42,066 nucleotides of DNA from positions 1-42,066 of the forward strand of contig NZ_CAKTFO010000023.1 in the NCBI RefSeq assembly GCF_934560975.1, given 5' to 3'. Shown here piece by piece: positions 22,431 through 30,904 of this stretch. Numbering within the stretch: the first letter of the stretch is position 1; every line of letters starts with the position of its first letter. The stretch comes from an uncultured Sphingomonas sp. Its GTDB lineage: Bacteria > Pseudomonadota > Alphaproteobacteria > Sphingomonadales > Sphingomonadaceae. The position numbers and the translations under genes were made by a program. The notes under the pieces are model-generated. The model did no database searches. It saw nothing but the letters and a program-made list of their open reading frames with translations, and was not told the origin of the DNA.

Positions 22431-23288
22431 ATGAAATTCGTTCGCCATGGACAGCGCGGCAGCGAGAAGCCGGGCCTGATCGACGCGCAAGGCCGGGTAC
22501 GTGACCTGTCCGGTCTGATGGACGACATCACCGTTCAGGGCATCGCCGCCCTCGAAGCTGTCGATGTCGAGCGCCTGCCGACCGTGGCGGAGGGTGTCCG
22601 CCTGGGCGTGCCCGTGTCGGGCATCGGCAAGATCGTAGCGATCGGCCTCAACTATGCAGACCATGCCCGCGAGTCCAACCTGCCCATCCCGACCGAGCCC
22701 GTCATGTTCATGAAGGCCCTGTCCAGCCTCACTGGCCCTTATGACGAGGTCATGCTGCCCCAGGGCTCCACCCACAGCGACTGGGAGGTGGAACTGGGCG
22801 TGGTGATCGGCAAGACGGCGCGCTATGTGGAGCAAGCCGACGCGCTGGCCCATGTCGCGGGCTATACCGTCGCCAACGACGTGTCGGAACGCTTCAACCA
22901 GAAGCAGCGCGGATCGCAATGGAGCAAGGGCAAGGGGCACGACACCTTCTGCCCAGTCGGCCCCTGGCTGGTGACGCCGGACGAGGTACCCGATGCGCAG
23001 GCGCTGGACATGTTCCTGGACCTGAATGGCGCGCGGATGCAGACCGGCAACACCACGACCATGATCTTCCCCGTGGCGGAGATCGTCGCTTATGTCAGCC
23101 GGTTCGTGACGCTCTACCCCGGCGACCTCCTCATCACCGGCACGCCGCCAGGCGTCGGGGAGGGCAAGAAGCCGCAGCCCATCTTCCTGAAGGAAGGCGA
23201 CGTGATGCGGCTCGGCATTACGGGGCTAGGCGAGCAGCGGCAGAATGTCGTCGGCTGGCGGCATTTGGGTGACGGGGTGCCTGGATAA
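22431..23288 (+). CDS. Fumarylacetoacetate hydrolase (FAH) family protein
   Basis: This 285-aa protein has a short N-terminal domain and the FAH catalytic fold: KIVAIGLNYADHARES, then EVELGVVIGK with the metal-binding glutamates, GYTVANDVSER, and ITGTPPGVGEGKKPQPIFLKEGD near the C-terminus. The family includes 2-keto-3-deoxy sugar acid hydrolases and dehydratases, acylpyruvases and oxaloacetate decarboxylases. The N-terminus (MKFVRHGQRGSEKPGLID) is most like the ureidoglycolate lyase / 2,4-diketo-3-deoxy-L-fuconate hydrolase group. It has its own ribosome binding site (AAAGGAAGGA) 47 bases after the lyase gene and may share its transcript. Substrate unknown. Confidence 0.85.
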   Translation: MKFVRHGQRGSEKPGLIDAQGRVRDLSGLMDDITVQGIAALEAVDVERLPTVAEGVRLGVPVSGIGKIVAIGLNYADHARESNLPIPTEPVMFMKALSSLTGPYDEVMLPQGSTHSDWEVELGVVIGKTARYVEQADALAHVAGYTVANDVSERFNQKQRGSQWSKGKGHDTFCPVGPWLVTPDEVPDAQALDMFLDLNGARMQTGNTTTMIFPVAEIVAYVSRFVTLYPGDLLITGTPPGVGEGKKPQPIFLKEGDVMRLGITGLGEQRQNVVGWRHLGDGVPG

Positions 23289-23312
23289 GGCACGCATCCC
23301 GCGCGAGGCCCG

Positions 23313-23343
23313 ACGCTCATCCCCTTACCGGGGGGATGAGCGT
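23313..23343. terminator. 12-bp hairpin between convergent genes
   Basis: ACGCTCATCCCC (23313-23324) pairs perfectly with GGGGATGAGCGT (23332-23343) across a 7-base loop. It sits between the FAH gene stop (23288) and the galactose dehydrogenase stop (23368). It has no U-run, but its strength and position suggest termination or 3' end protection of both transcripts. Confidence 0.65.
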
Positions 23344-23367
23344 CAGCTTATGACCTGACAGCCGGGA

Positions 23368-24297
23368 TCAGCCGTTCCAGTCGAACGCGCCGAGCGTCTG
23401 GCGACGGCCCAGCAGGAATGCGTCGGCCACCAGATGGAAGGGCGACAAGTCGGTGTCGCTCCGGCGTGCGGCAAGCAGGCCGGCAAAGTGACGGTAGAGC
23501 CGGGCATATTCGGGCTCCTCCTTCACCTCGACCGGCTCCCCGTCAATCGCCAGCCTGGTGCCGCCAATCGAAAGCGTTGCGGTGCCCGCGTCGGTCTGGA
23601 CCACGATGTCCCACGTCTGCGGCCCGCGCTGGTCGAAGTCGAACTCGGCCCGGATCACCGCGCCCTGTGGCTCGCTCATGGTCAGCGAAGCCGCGATCGG
23701 CGCATCCTTGTTGGACGGGAAACGAAGTTCGGCATCCTCCAGTCGCACCGGGCGCGGCATGATGGCCGTGAGGACGGACAGGGCGTTGATGCCGGGATCG
23801 AACACGCCGATGCCCGGCTCCCAGATCCATTCCTGGCCGGGGTGCCAGACGCGCACATCTTCCTTCCAAGCGATGTCGACGCGGCGGATGCCCTTGTCCT
23901 TCAGCCATGCCCGGGCGGGCTCCACCGCCGCGCCCTCGCGCGAATGCCAGGTGACGTAGAGCAGCTTGTTCGCCTTGGCCGCCATGTCCGCAAAGCCGGT
24001 TGCCTCGCTCACGGTTGCGGCCGGCGGCTTTTCGATCATCACGTCCAGTCCGTGCGCGAAGGCCTCCTCCAGCAAGGCCTGGCGGCCGCGCGGGGGGGTG
24101 CAGACCGACAGCGCCTGTATGTCGGGCAGGGCCTGCATCATCTCGGTCACGGTACGAAAGGCCGGCACGCCATCCACCTGGGCATGGCTGGTGACGATCG
24201 CCGCCAGCTCGAACCCATCGCTGTTGGCGAGGGTCGGGATATGCTGGTCGCGGGCGATCTTGCCGATGCCGGCCAAAGCGATACGGGTTTTTGCCAC
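23368..24297 (-). CDS. D-galactose 1-dehydrogenase-like Gfo/Idh/MocA oxidoreductase
   Basis: This 309-aa protein has GIGKIARDQHIP (11-22), EKPPAATVSEA and WKEDVRVWHPGQEWIWEPG, followed by GVFDPGINALSVLTAIMP. The last two stretches closely match Pseudomonas D-galactose 1-dehydrogenase as I remember it. That enzyme oxidises galactose (and often L-arabinose) to the lactone in the De Ley-Doudoroff pathway. It is the only member of that pathway in the window. The gene stands alone on the minus strand and converges on the FAH gene. The FAH neighbour could in principle handle a keto-deoxy acid, but no aldonate dehydratase is present. Confidence 0.82.
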   Translation of the reverse strand: MAKTRIALAGIGKIARDQHIPTLANSDGFELAAIVTSHAQVDGVPAFRTVTEMMQALPDIQALSVCTPPRGRQALLEEAFAHGLDVMIEKPPAATVSEATGFADMAAKANKLLYVTWHSREGAAVEPARAWLKDKGIRRVDIAWKEDVRVWHPGQEWIWEPGIGVFDPGINALSVLTAIMPRPVRLEDAELRFPSNKDAPIAASLTMSEPQGAVIRAEFDFDQRGPQTWDIVVQTDAGTATLSIGGTRLAIDGEPVEVKEEPEYARLYRHFAGLLAARRSDTDLSPFHLVADAFLLGRRQTLGAFDWNG

Positions 24298-24496
24298 GGA
24301 CGTTGCTCTCCTTGCGCATGGACGGCGCCTCCGCTGCTAGGATCAGGCCGCACGTCCCTTGTCCAGCTTCTTCCGCGAGCGCGTGCGAAGCCTTCGGCGA
24401 AATCCGGAGCGGCCCTTGGGGCAATCCGCCACGGCGATGCATCGCAATGCTGCCGGCGCGCGTTGCCCATGCGTATCGTCGCAAGGAGTGAAGACC

Positions 24497-24664
24497 ATGG
24501 CAAAGCCCCACGAAACCCCGCCGCATTCGGATATTGAAGGCGTCAACCGCGACGCGCGCATCGGCACGCCGTCCACGTCGGAGCATCCCGATCCGGGCGA
24601 TGCGCTGGATAATGCGAACGAACAGTCGGCCGCCCGCCCGAAGGAAACGCCGCCCCAACGCTGA
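24497..24664 (+). CDS. Small hydrophilic protein of unknown function
   Basis: This 55-aa reading frame starts at ATG 24497, seven bases after AAGGAGTG, a good ribosome binding site. The longer open frame from 24359 lacks such a site and looks non-coding upstream. The product is highly polar and probably disordered (SDIEGVNRDARIGTPSTSE, ending KETPPQR), without hydrophobic stretches or cysteines. Proteins of this type are common in sphingomonads as small conserved hypotheticals. It lies between two minus-strand genes and so is its own unit. Its 3' end is 13 bases from the opgH stop. I do not recognise a function. Confidence 0.6.
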   Translation: MAKPHETPPHSDIEGVNRDARIGTPSTSEHPDPGDALDNANEQSAARPKETPPQR

Positions 24665-24677
24665 TCAGGCGCGTCGA

Positions 24678-26507
24678 TCAGGCGGGCGCGCCCGCGCGGA
24701 TCATCATGCGAGTGGTGGTCCGCGCGGGCATGGCCCCCGTCTCCTCGGTGCGCGGATCGGCGGAAAAGATGCGGCGCGCGGCGGCGGCGGTGCCGATATC
24801 CGCGCGCGAGGTCAGAGTCGCAAGGAACGGCGCGCCCAGCAATCCCAGTGCGATCGGCATCTGCCAGATCGCACCGCCATGCCCCGACAAAGCTGCGATC
24901 CAGAAGACCAGGCCCAGCAGCATGTGCCAGCGAAAATAATCCATCGCCTCCGCCAGGGTCACGCCATCCGTGTCGCGGCGCTGCGGCTGCCAACCGCTCG
25001 GCCGGCCGGACAGAATCTCCGCGATCGACAGGCATTGCGATGCCATGATCATCGGCGCGGCGATGATCGACAGGGGCACGTCCACCGCCACGCTGGTCAA
25101 CACTCCGCGCCATCCGCCGAGGCGACGGACAAGCGCCCCGTCACGCATCGCCCAGATCAGCGACAACAGTTTCGGCCCGAACAGCAAGGTCAGCGTCAGG
25201 CTGATCAGCCAGATCGGGGGATCGAGGTCCGCAATCGGCGATCCCGTCCGTACCGCCTGGAACATGGCGGTGGCGAGCAGCAGCAGCCACAACGGCGAGG
25301 TGAGATAGGCCGACGCGCCCATCAGCAGCTGCAACCGGCTGATCCAGTGCAGCCCCGCCGTGTCGAGCAGGCGGAGATGCTGCAAATTGCCCTGGCACCA
25401 GCGCCGATCGCGCACGGCATGGTCGATCATGGTCGGCGGGCATTCTTCATAGGAGCCCTGGTGCAGCACCATGAAGCGGGTGGCCCAGCCGCGCCGGCGG
25501 AGCAACGCGGCTTCCACCATGTCGTGGCTCATGATCTGTCCGCCGAGGGGCTCCGCGCCGCTCAGCTTCGGCAATCCGCAGCTTTCGGCAAAGGCGCGGA
25601 CGCGGACAATGGCATTGTGACCCCAGAAGGTTGCTTCGTTGCCCGACCACCAGGCGAGGCCGGCGGCGAAGATCGGGCCATAGAAGGCAACGGCGAACTG
25701 CTGCCAGCGGGCAAATACGCTTCGTCCGCCGGTCAGCAGCGGATTGGTCTGGATCAGGGCGACGCGCGGATCCGCCTCCATGGACGCGGCCAGTCGGAGC
25801 ATGGCATCCGCACTCATGATGCTGTCGGCATCCAGTACGATCATGGACTCGTATCCGGCGCCGAAACGCTGGATCCATTCCGCCAGATTGCCGGGCTTGC
25901 GGCCGACATTCGCCGCGCGCCGACGGTAAAAGACCGATGGCCCGCCGGACGAACGCAGCAGGTGACAGGCCGCGCGCTCGGACGACTCCGCCGAAGCGCG
26001 GGAGTCGCTGAGGATGAAGAAGTCGAACAGATCAGCGGCCTCGGCCTGGACGATGCTGCGCATCATCACGGCGAGCCGGCTGCTCAGCGCCGCTACATCC
26101 TCGTTATAGACCGGCACCAGCACCGCCACGGTCCGCTGGGGCAGAGCGGCGGGCGGAATGGCCGTGCCGGCTCTCCGCCCGAACAGCATCACAAATCCGA
26201 TCAGGGCGTTCAGGAAGCCGAAGCCAATCCACGCGAACAACGACATGCTCAGCAGGGTCAGCACCTGATCCACCGGATCGAAGCCGTCGAGCGCCAGCGG
26301 AGCAGCCGTCCCGAAGCTTGCGCCCAACCCGATCGCGCCGCTGGCCAGAACAAGGAACAGGCGGCGGGCGAGCAGCGATCCGCCCGCCGGCAGGGCGGTG
26401 GCCGGCGGTGTCTGGTGCATGTCCTGCTGCGGCATCGACAGCGGACGTTCGGGCGGAAGGTCATCCCCCCGCCAAAGTTCGCCATTGGCCCCCTGCACCA
26501 CGGACAC
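24678..26507 (-). CDS. opgH: Glucans biosynthesis glucosyltransferase OpgH (MdoH)
   Basis: This 609-aa inner-membrane GT2 enzyme polymerises the beta-glucan backbone of osmoregulated periplasmic glucans from UDP-glucose. Membrane segments flank the catalytic domain: two near residues 50-110 and several after about 385. The catalytic core shows VAVLVPVYNED (127-137), FILSDS (164-169), VLDADS (224-229), SHDMVEAAL (327-335) and the product-binding DRRWCQGN (367-374). It starts at GTG 26507; nearby GTG codons at residues 3 and 4 are alternatives. It lies 124 bases downstream of opgG/D in the usual order. The N-terminal cytoplasmic extension is short compared with E. coli OpgH. Confidence 0.92.
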   Translation of the reverse strand: MSVVQGANGELWRGDDLPPERPLSMPQQDMHQTPPATALPAGGSLLARRLFLVLASGAIGLGASFGTAAPLALDGFDPVDQVLTLLSMSLFAWIGFGFLNALIGFVMLFGRRAGTAIPPAALPQRTVAVLVPVYNEDVAALSSRLAVMMRSIVQAEAADLFDFFILSDSRASAESSERAACHLLRSSGGPSVFYRRRAANVGRKPGNLAEWIQRFGAGYESMIVLDADSIMSADAMLRLAASMEADPRVALIQTNPLLTGGRSVFARWQQFAVAFYGPIFAAGLAWWSGNEATFWGHNAIVRVRAFAESCGLPKLSGAEPLGGQIMSHDMVEAALLRRRGWATRFMVLHQGSYEECPPTMIDHAVRDRRWCQGNLQHLRLLDTAGLHWISRLQLLMGASAYLTSPLWLLLLATAMFQAVRTGSPIADLDPPIWLISLTLTLLFGPKLLSLIWAMRDGALVRRLGGWRGVLTSVAVDVPLSIIAAPMIMASQCLSIAEILSGRPSGWQPQRRDTDGVTLAEAMDYFRWHMLLGLVFWIAALSGHGGAIWQMPIALGLLGAPFLATLTSRADIGTAAAARRIFSADPRTEETGAMPARTTTRMMIRAGAPA

Positions 26508-26631
26508 GCCTCATTCTCCCAAACTCGCTTTTTCCGCCAGTTCAGCATCCTGCCTGCACCGCGGCCTTTTGACCGTCGGCAATATAAGCCATGAGCCGGC
26601 GTTACGGTTCCTTACCGCACCGCCGTATCGA

Positions 26632-28128
26632 TCATAGCTGATACAGGAATGTCTCAGTCAAGGCGGCGCCGCTGCGGTGCAGAAAGGCGCGGAGATCGAC
26701 CGCACGGTCACTATCGGGCGCAACGTCGGCAATCAAGCGCCATCTATTGGAGGTTCCGACGACCGGATAAGCATTGGCGGTCAACACTTTACCATGATCC
26801 GCACTGACGTTGGGCGCGACCCCGCTGGCGCGATCGAACCCCTTCAGCGCATCGCCCGCGAAATCCACCACCACCCGCGACGCGCCTTTCACCGGTTCGA
26901 AACCGGGGGCGGCGGCGACCCCGCGCCAGGTGTCCACGACCCGTGCGACACCCTGCGCGTTCGGCTCGCCGGCGATCCAGCGCAGGCGATAGGACAGGGA
27001 ATAGCGGCGACCGGCGCGCGCCGGACCTTCGGGGGACCAGCAGGCGACGATATTGTCTTCGGTTTCCCTGGTCGTCGGCAGTTCGACCAGCATCACCGAT
27101 CCGGCACCCCAGTCGCCCTGCGGCTCGACCCACAGGCTCGGACGCTTTTCGTAGAAGACACCGTCGTCCTGATAATGGTCGAAATTGCGATCGCGCTGGA
27201 GCAGGCCGAAGCCCTTGGGTGCCCGATCGGCAAAGCTGTTGACCTGCGTCGCCTTGGGGTTCCGCAACGGCCGCCAGATCCGCTCCCCGCCGCCGGTCAG
27301 CATGGCGAGCCCGTCGCTGTCGTGGATCTCCGGCCGCCAGTCGACCGCCTTGTCCCGGTCGCCTTCGCCATACCAGAACATGCTGGTAAGCGGGGCGATG
27401 CCCAGCCGGGCCACGTCGGCACGGAGTTGCAGCACGCAGCTGACATCCTGGGTGACGCCTTGCGGGCCGCGTCTGTTGACGAACCGCCATGCGCCGGCGG
27501 CGCGCGGCGAATCGAGCAGGGCATAGATGGTAACGGCGTCACCCGGCCCCTGCTCGAGCCAGAAATGGGTGAAGCTTGGAAATTCCTCCGGCGTGGACAG
27601 GCCGGTGTCGATCGCCAGCGCACGCGCCGACAAGCCATATTGGTCGAGCGCGCCGGAGGCACGGAAGTAGGAGGCGCCTTGGAATGCCAGCCAGTCGCTG
27701 TTCCCCCCCGGCATCATCACCCGGAACCCGGAAAAGCCGTTCGCCGTCGGCGGCAGACGCTCGCCGCCGGCGAACAGTTCACGCGTGAATGGCAGCGCGC
27801 GCGCGCCGCCACGCTCCACGACGGAGACGGGCACGCCGGCCTGCGCATTCCGGCTTTGCGGAAAGAAGCGCACCTCCTGCGGGGTGCCGCGCCACAAAGC
27901 GGCGTCGGCACGGTAGGAGATGTGGTTGAGCGCGTCATACGTCACCGCGTCGAGCCCGGCGGGCGGGGCAGGAGGCGCGACATAGGGCTGGCGCGCGCGC
28001 TTCAAGGCCTCGGCCTGCAGCATGTCCCACGAGAAAGCCGGGCTTGTGGGGGCGGCCGCGATGGCGGGTGCGAACAAGGATGCGCCGGCGGCGCCGATCA
28101 TGGTGCGTCGGGTCAGACGGATGCTCAT
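26632..28128 (-). CDS. Periplasmic glucan biosynthesis protein OpgG/OpgD
   Basis: This 498-aa periplasmic protein is required for glucan backbone release or modification. It begins with a twin-arginine signal (TRRTMIGAAGASLF, cleavage near residue 25), which favours the OpgD type; E. coli OpgG uses Sec. The mature part starts FSWDMLQAEALKRA and contains YDALNHISYRAD, FYEKRPSLWVEPQGDWG and ENIVACWSPE, all typical of the MdoG/MdoD family. GAGGAGG lies 13 bases before the ATG. The opgH gene follows 124 bases later. It diverges from the VOC gene across 95 bases, where I see no confident promoter. Confidence 0.92.
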   Translation of the reverse strand: MSIRLTRRTMIGAAGASLFAPAIAAAPTSPAFSWDMLQAEALKRARQPYVAPPAPPAGLDAVTYDALNHISYRADAALWRGTPQEVRFFPQSRNAQAGVPVSVVERGGARALPFTRELFAGGERLPPTANGFSGFRVMMPGGNSDWLAFQGASYFRASGALDQYGLSARALAIDTGLSTPEEFPSFTHFWLEQGPGDAVTIYALLDSPRAAGAWRFVNRRGPQGVTQDVSCVLQLRADVARLGIAPLTSMFWYGEGDRDKAVDWRPEIHDSDGLAMLTGGGERIWRPLRNPKATQVNSFADRAPKGFGLLQRDRNFDHYQDDGVFYEKRPSLWVEPQGDWGAGSVMLVELPTTRETEDNIVACWSPEGPARAGRRYSLSYRLRWIAGEPNAQGVARVVDTWRGVAAAPGFEPVKGASRVVVDFAGDALKGFDRASGVAPNVSADHGKVLTANAYPVVGTSNRWRLIADVAPDSDRAVDLRAFLHRSGAALTETFLYQL

Positions 28129-28223
28129 GGCGGTGTGAGTGCCTCCTCGATTGTGAACGGCGAATGAGCCCGGGGGAACGGACAGGGGGTGTGCAATGCT
28201 CCGTTCACGCCTAAGCGGCGCCC

Positions 28224-28604
28224 ATGCTGCTTTCCATCCACCACGTCGCGATCATTGCGTCGGACTATGCCGCGTCCAAGCGTTTCTACACGGAGGTGCT
28301 CGGCTTTGAACTGGCGGCCGAACATTTCCGAGCGGAACGGAATAGCTGGAAGGGCGACCTGACACTCGGCTCCATCCAGATCGAGCTGTTCAGCTTCCCG
28401 GACGCCCCGTTGCGACCGTCACGACCGGAGGCGCAGGGGCTGCGCCACCTCGCTTTCTCCGTCGATGATCTCAACGCCGTGGTGGCGGGCATCGCCGCAC
28501 GGGGGATCGACGTGGAGCCCGTCCGCGTCGATCCCTATACCGGCAAGAGGTTCACCTTCTTCGCGGACCCGGACGGGCTGCCGCTGGAGCTGTACGAAGG
28601 GTAA
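28224..28604 (+). CDS. gloA2: VOC-family metalloprotein, GloA2/YaeR-like
   Basis: This 126-aa single-domain vicinal oxygen chelate protein closely follows E. coli YaeR (GloA2): HHVAIIASDYAASKRFY, SWKGDLTLGSIQIELFSFP, GLRHLAFSVDD and a C-terminal RVDPYTGKRFTFFADPDG then LPLELYEG. The metal ligands expected of the glyoxalase fold (His in HHVAI, Glu in IELF, His in RHLAF, Glu in LELYE) are present. The family is related to glyoxalase I, but the real substrate of YaeR is not established. The gene is a single transcription unit. Its stop lies two bases from the convergent thiolase gene. Confidence 0.88.
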   Translation: MLLSIHHVAIIASDYAASKRFYTEVLGFELAAEHFRAERNSWKGDLTLGSIQIELFSFPDAPLRPSRPEAQGLRHLAFSVDDLNAVVAGIAARGIDVEPVRVDPYTGKRFTFFADPDGLPLELYEG

Positions 28605-28606
28605 GG

Positions 28607-29782
28607 TCAGTCGCGCTCGACGCAGAGCGCGATGCCCATGCCGCCGCCGATGCACAAAGTCGCCAGACCCTTCTTGGCGTCGCGGCGTTGCATTTCGTGC
28701 AGCAGGGTGGTGAGCACGCGCGCGCCCGATGCGCCGATCGGATGGCCGATGGCGATCGCGCCGCCATTCACGTTCACCTTGGCCGGATCCCAGCCGAGTT
28801 CCTGCCCGACCGCCAGCGCCTGGGCGGCAAAGGCCTCGTTCGCCTCGATCAGGTCCAGGTCGGCAAGCGTCCAGCCGGCCTTTTCCAGCGCCTTCTGGCT
28901 GGCGGGGACGGGGCCGATACCCATGATGGACGGATCGACGCCGCACGACGCCCAGCTCTTGATCCGGGCCAGAACGGGCGATCCGCGACGTTCCGCCTCG
29001 TCGGACGACATCACCACCAGGGCCGCCGCGCCGTCATTCAGGCCGGAAGCGTTGGCGGCGGTGACGCTGCCCTCCTTCTTGAAGGCGGGGCGCAGCCCGG
29101 CGAGGCTGGCGACCACCACCCCTTCGCGGATGAATTCATCCTTGTCGACGATCGTGTCGCCCTTGCGACCCTTGATCGTGACCGGCGCGATCTCCGCATC
29201 GAAGCGGCCGTCGCGGCGCGCTGCCTCGGCCTTGTTCTGGCTGGCGCAGGCGAACTCGTCCTGCTGCTCGCGCGTGATCTGATATTTGTCGGCCAGGTTT
29301 TCGGCGGTGATGCCCATGTGATAGCCGTTGAACACGTCGGTCAGGCCATCCTTGATCATGGTGTCGACCAGATCGAGATTGCCCATCTTCTGCCCCGCGC
29401 GCAGCGTTTGTGCGTGGGGCGACAGGGTCATGTTCTCCTGGCCGCCGGCGACGATGATCCTGGCGTCGCCCGCGAGGATCGACTGGGCGGCAACGGCGAC
29501 CGCGCGCAGGCCGGAGCCGCAGACCTGCTGCACGCTCCAGGCCGGAACCTCCTGCGGAATGCCCGCGCCCATCGATGCCTGGCGCGCCGGATTCTGGCCC
29601 TGGCCCGCCGTCAACACCTGACCCAGGATGACCTCGTCCACGTCGGCCGGATCGACCTTGGCGTCGGCCAGCGCCGCTTGAATCGCGATCCGGCCCAGTT
29701 CGTGGGCGGGAGTGGTCGCAAAGTGGCCGAGGAAACTGCCGACCGGCGTGCGCTTGGCGGCGGTGATGACGACGTCGGTCAT
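28607..29782 (-). CDS. phaA: Acetyl-CoA acetyltransferase (thiolase, PhaA/AtoB type)
   Basis: The start is ATG 29782 (MTDVVITAAKRTPVG), preceded by CAGGAGC; the longer frame upstream is noncoding. The 391-aa thiolase condenses two acetyl-CoA to acetoacetyl-CoA or runs in reverse. It has the acylated Cys88 (VQQVCGSGLRA), His347 (GHPIGASGAR) and Cys377 (CIGGGMG). Length and motifs fit the biosynthetic PhaA/AtoB type. The PhaC-like hydrolase gene ends 38 bases upstream on the same strand and phaR diverges from that, so this is a small PHB locus. A PhaB reductase is not in the window. Confidence 0.93.
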   Translation of the reverse strand: MTDVVITAAKRTPVGSFLGHFATTPAHELGRIAIQAALADAKVDPADVDEVILGQVLTAGQGQNPARQASMGAGIPQEVPAWSVQQVCGSGLRAVAVAAQSILAGDARIIVAGGQENMTLSPHAQTLRAGQKMGNLDLVDTMIKDGLTDVFNGYHMGITAENLADKYQITREQQDEFACASQNKAEAARRDGRFDAEIAPVTIKGRKGDTIVDKDEFIREGVVVASLAGLRPAFKKEGSVTAANASGLNDGAAALVVMSSDEAERRGSPVLARIKSWASCGVDPSIMGIGPVPASQKALEKAGWTLADLDLIEANEAFAAQALAVGQELGWDPAKVNVNGGAIAIGHPIGASGARVLTTLLHEMQRRDAKKGLATLCIGGGMGIALCVERD

Positions 29783-29820
29783 GAATGCTCCTGCTATCGC
29801 GAAAAGTGGTAAATGGCCTA

Positions 29821-30813
29821 TCAGCTGGATGCGGTGCGCGAAAGCCACTCGGCAAGCGGTTCCCACACCGCGCGGCGGGCATGGCGGCCTACGATCATGC
29901 CGACGTGGCCGAGTTCTAGGTCGATCCGCGCGCCGACCCCTGCGGCACTGCATGCGGGAGCGATGTGGTCGGTGGTGGACGTCACCTCCAGGACCGGCGC
30001 GCGGATCGAGGCCGGATCGATGCGCTGCCCCACGATGCGCCATTGCCTGCGCCCGGTCACGTCCCGGCGGAACAGGTCCACGAACAGCTCGCGCGCCACG
30101 CCATAGGTGAGGGGCGGGCCGTCATTCGCCCAATCCTCCAAGCGGACAAAGGCCCGTGCCGCCCGATCGTCGGGCGCGAGTGCGCCGAATGCCTCATATT
30201 TGCGGATCGGGCGGCCGGGATCGAGCTGCCAGAATGCGGTTTGCAGCACCTCCATCGGCATCACGCCCAATACGGCGCAAGCGGCCTCCGCATGCTCCCA
30301 CAACTGGTCCAGCGCACGCAGCGTCTCGGCCGGATAGGATCCGAACCGCCATGGCGTAGCGATCAAAGCAAGGCCGCGCACCGGTCTGAGGGCGGCGGCG
30401 GCGAGCGCCATGGTGCCGCCCAGGCAGTAACCCGCCAGCGTCACGGACGGACCCACCTGATCCACCAACGGCAGCAGAAAGCGTTGGACATGATCCGCGA
30501 CCGACAAGTCTCGCTCGTCGGCGGCAGGAAAGCCCCAGTCCAGCAGCAGCGGCCGAAATCCCTGTCCAGCCAACCAGCGGAGCAGCGACCTTTGCCCGTC
30601 CAGGTCCAATATGTCGGGCGGGTTGATCAGCGACGGTACGAAGATGACGGGCGGTCCCGCGCCTCCATAGTCGCGCAGCCGGGCGCGTCCGGCTTGGGCA
30701 ATGGCCCGCATCGGCGGCAGACCGGCATCACGCGGCGCGCTCTGGTACGCGCGCAACCCCTTCAAGGCTGCCGCGGTGCGGTCCGGCGCATCGGCGGTTT
30801 CGCTGCGCAGCAT
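29821..30813 (-). CDS. PhaC-like alpha/beta hydrolase (putative PHA synthase or related)
   Basis: The product is 330 aa from ATG 30813. An open frame continues to ATG 30906, but its extra 31 codons have intergenic-like third-base use and hold the phaR leader. The alpha/beta-hydrolase fold shows VPSLINPPDILDLDGQRSLL, GYCLGGTMA with the nucleophilic Cys, TTDHIAP with the Asp and LGHVGMIVG with the His (C161, D313, H334 counting from 30906). Cys rather than Ser in the lipase box is the mark of PHA synthases. The length suits a class III catalytic subunit, but the box resembles class I. It lies with a thiolase and PhaR, so a role in PHB metabolism is likely. True synthase activity is unproven. 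Confidence 0.75.
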   Translation of the reverse strand: MLRSETADAPDRTAAALKGLRAYQSAPRDAGLPPMRAIAQAGRARLRDYGGAGPPVIFVPSLINPPDILDLDGQRSLLRWLAGQGFRPLLLDWGFPAADERDLSVADHVQRFLLPLVDQVGPSVTLAGYCLGGTMALAAAALRPVRGLALIATPWRFGSYPAETLRALDQLWEHAEAACAVLGVMPMEVLQTAFWQLDPGRPIRKYEAFGALAPDDRAARAFVRLEDWANDGPPLTYGVARELFVDLFRRDVTGRRQWRIVGQRIDPASIRAPVLEVTSTTDHIAPACSAAGVGARIDLELGHVGMIVGRHARRAVWEPLAEWLSRTASS

Positions 30814-30904
30814 GTTGAGAAACAATGGCAGGGGGCGCGGCCTGTGTTGCGCCGCACCAAGCGATGATGCTACGGTTCCGCTTTGCGAGGAGAGGGGCTG
30901 GGGC

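Noticed and set aside
24534..26594. Long plus-strand ORF (686 aa) opposite opgH
   Set aside because: The minus strand encodes a full OpgH. The plus product is Gln/His/Arg-rich shadow sequence.
28171..28215. GGAAC followed by CGTT upstream of the VOC gene as a second EcfG promoter
   Set aside because: The spacing is about 22 bases, too long for the 16-17 base spacer of EcfG promoters.
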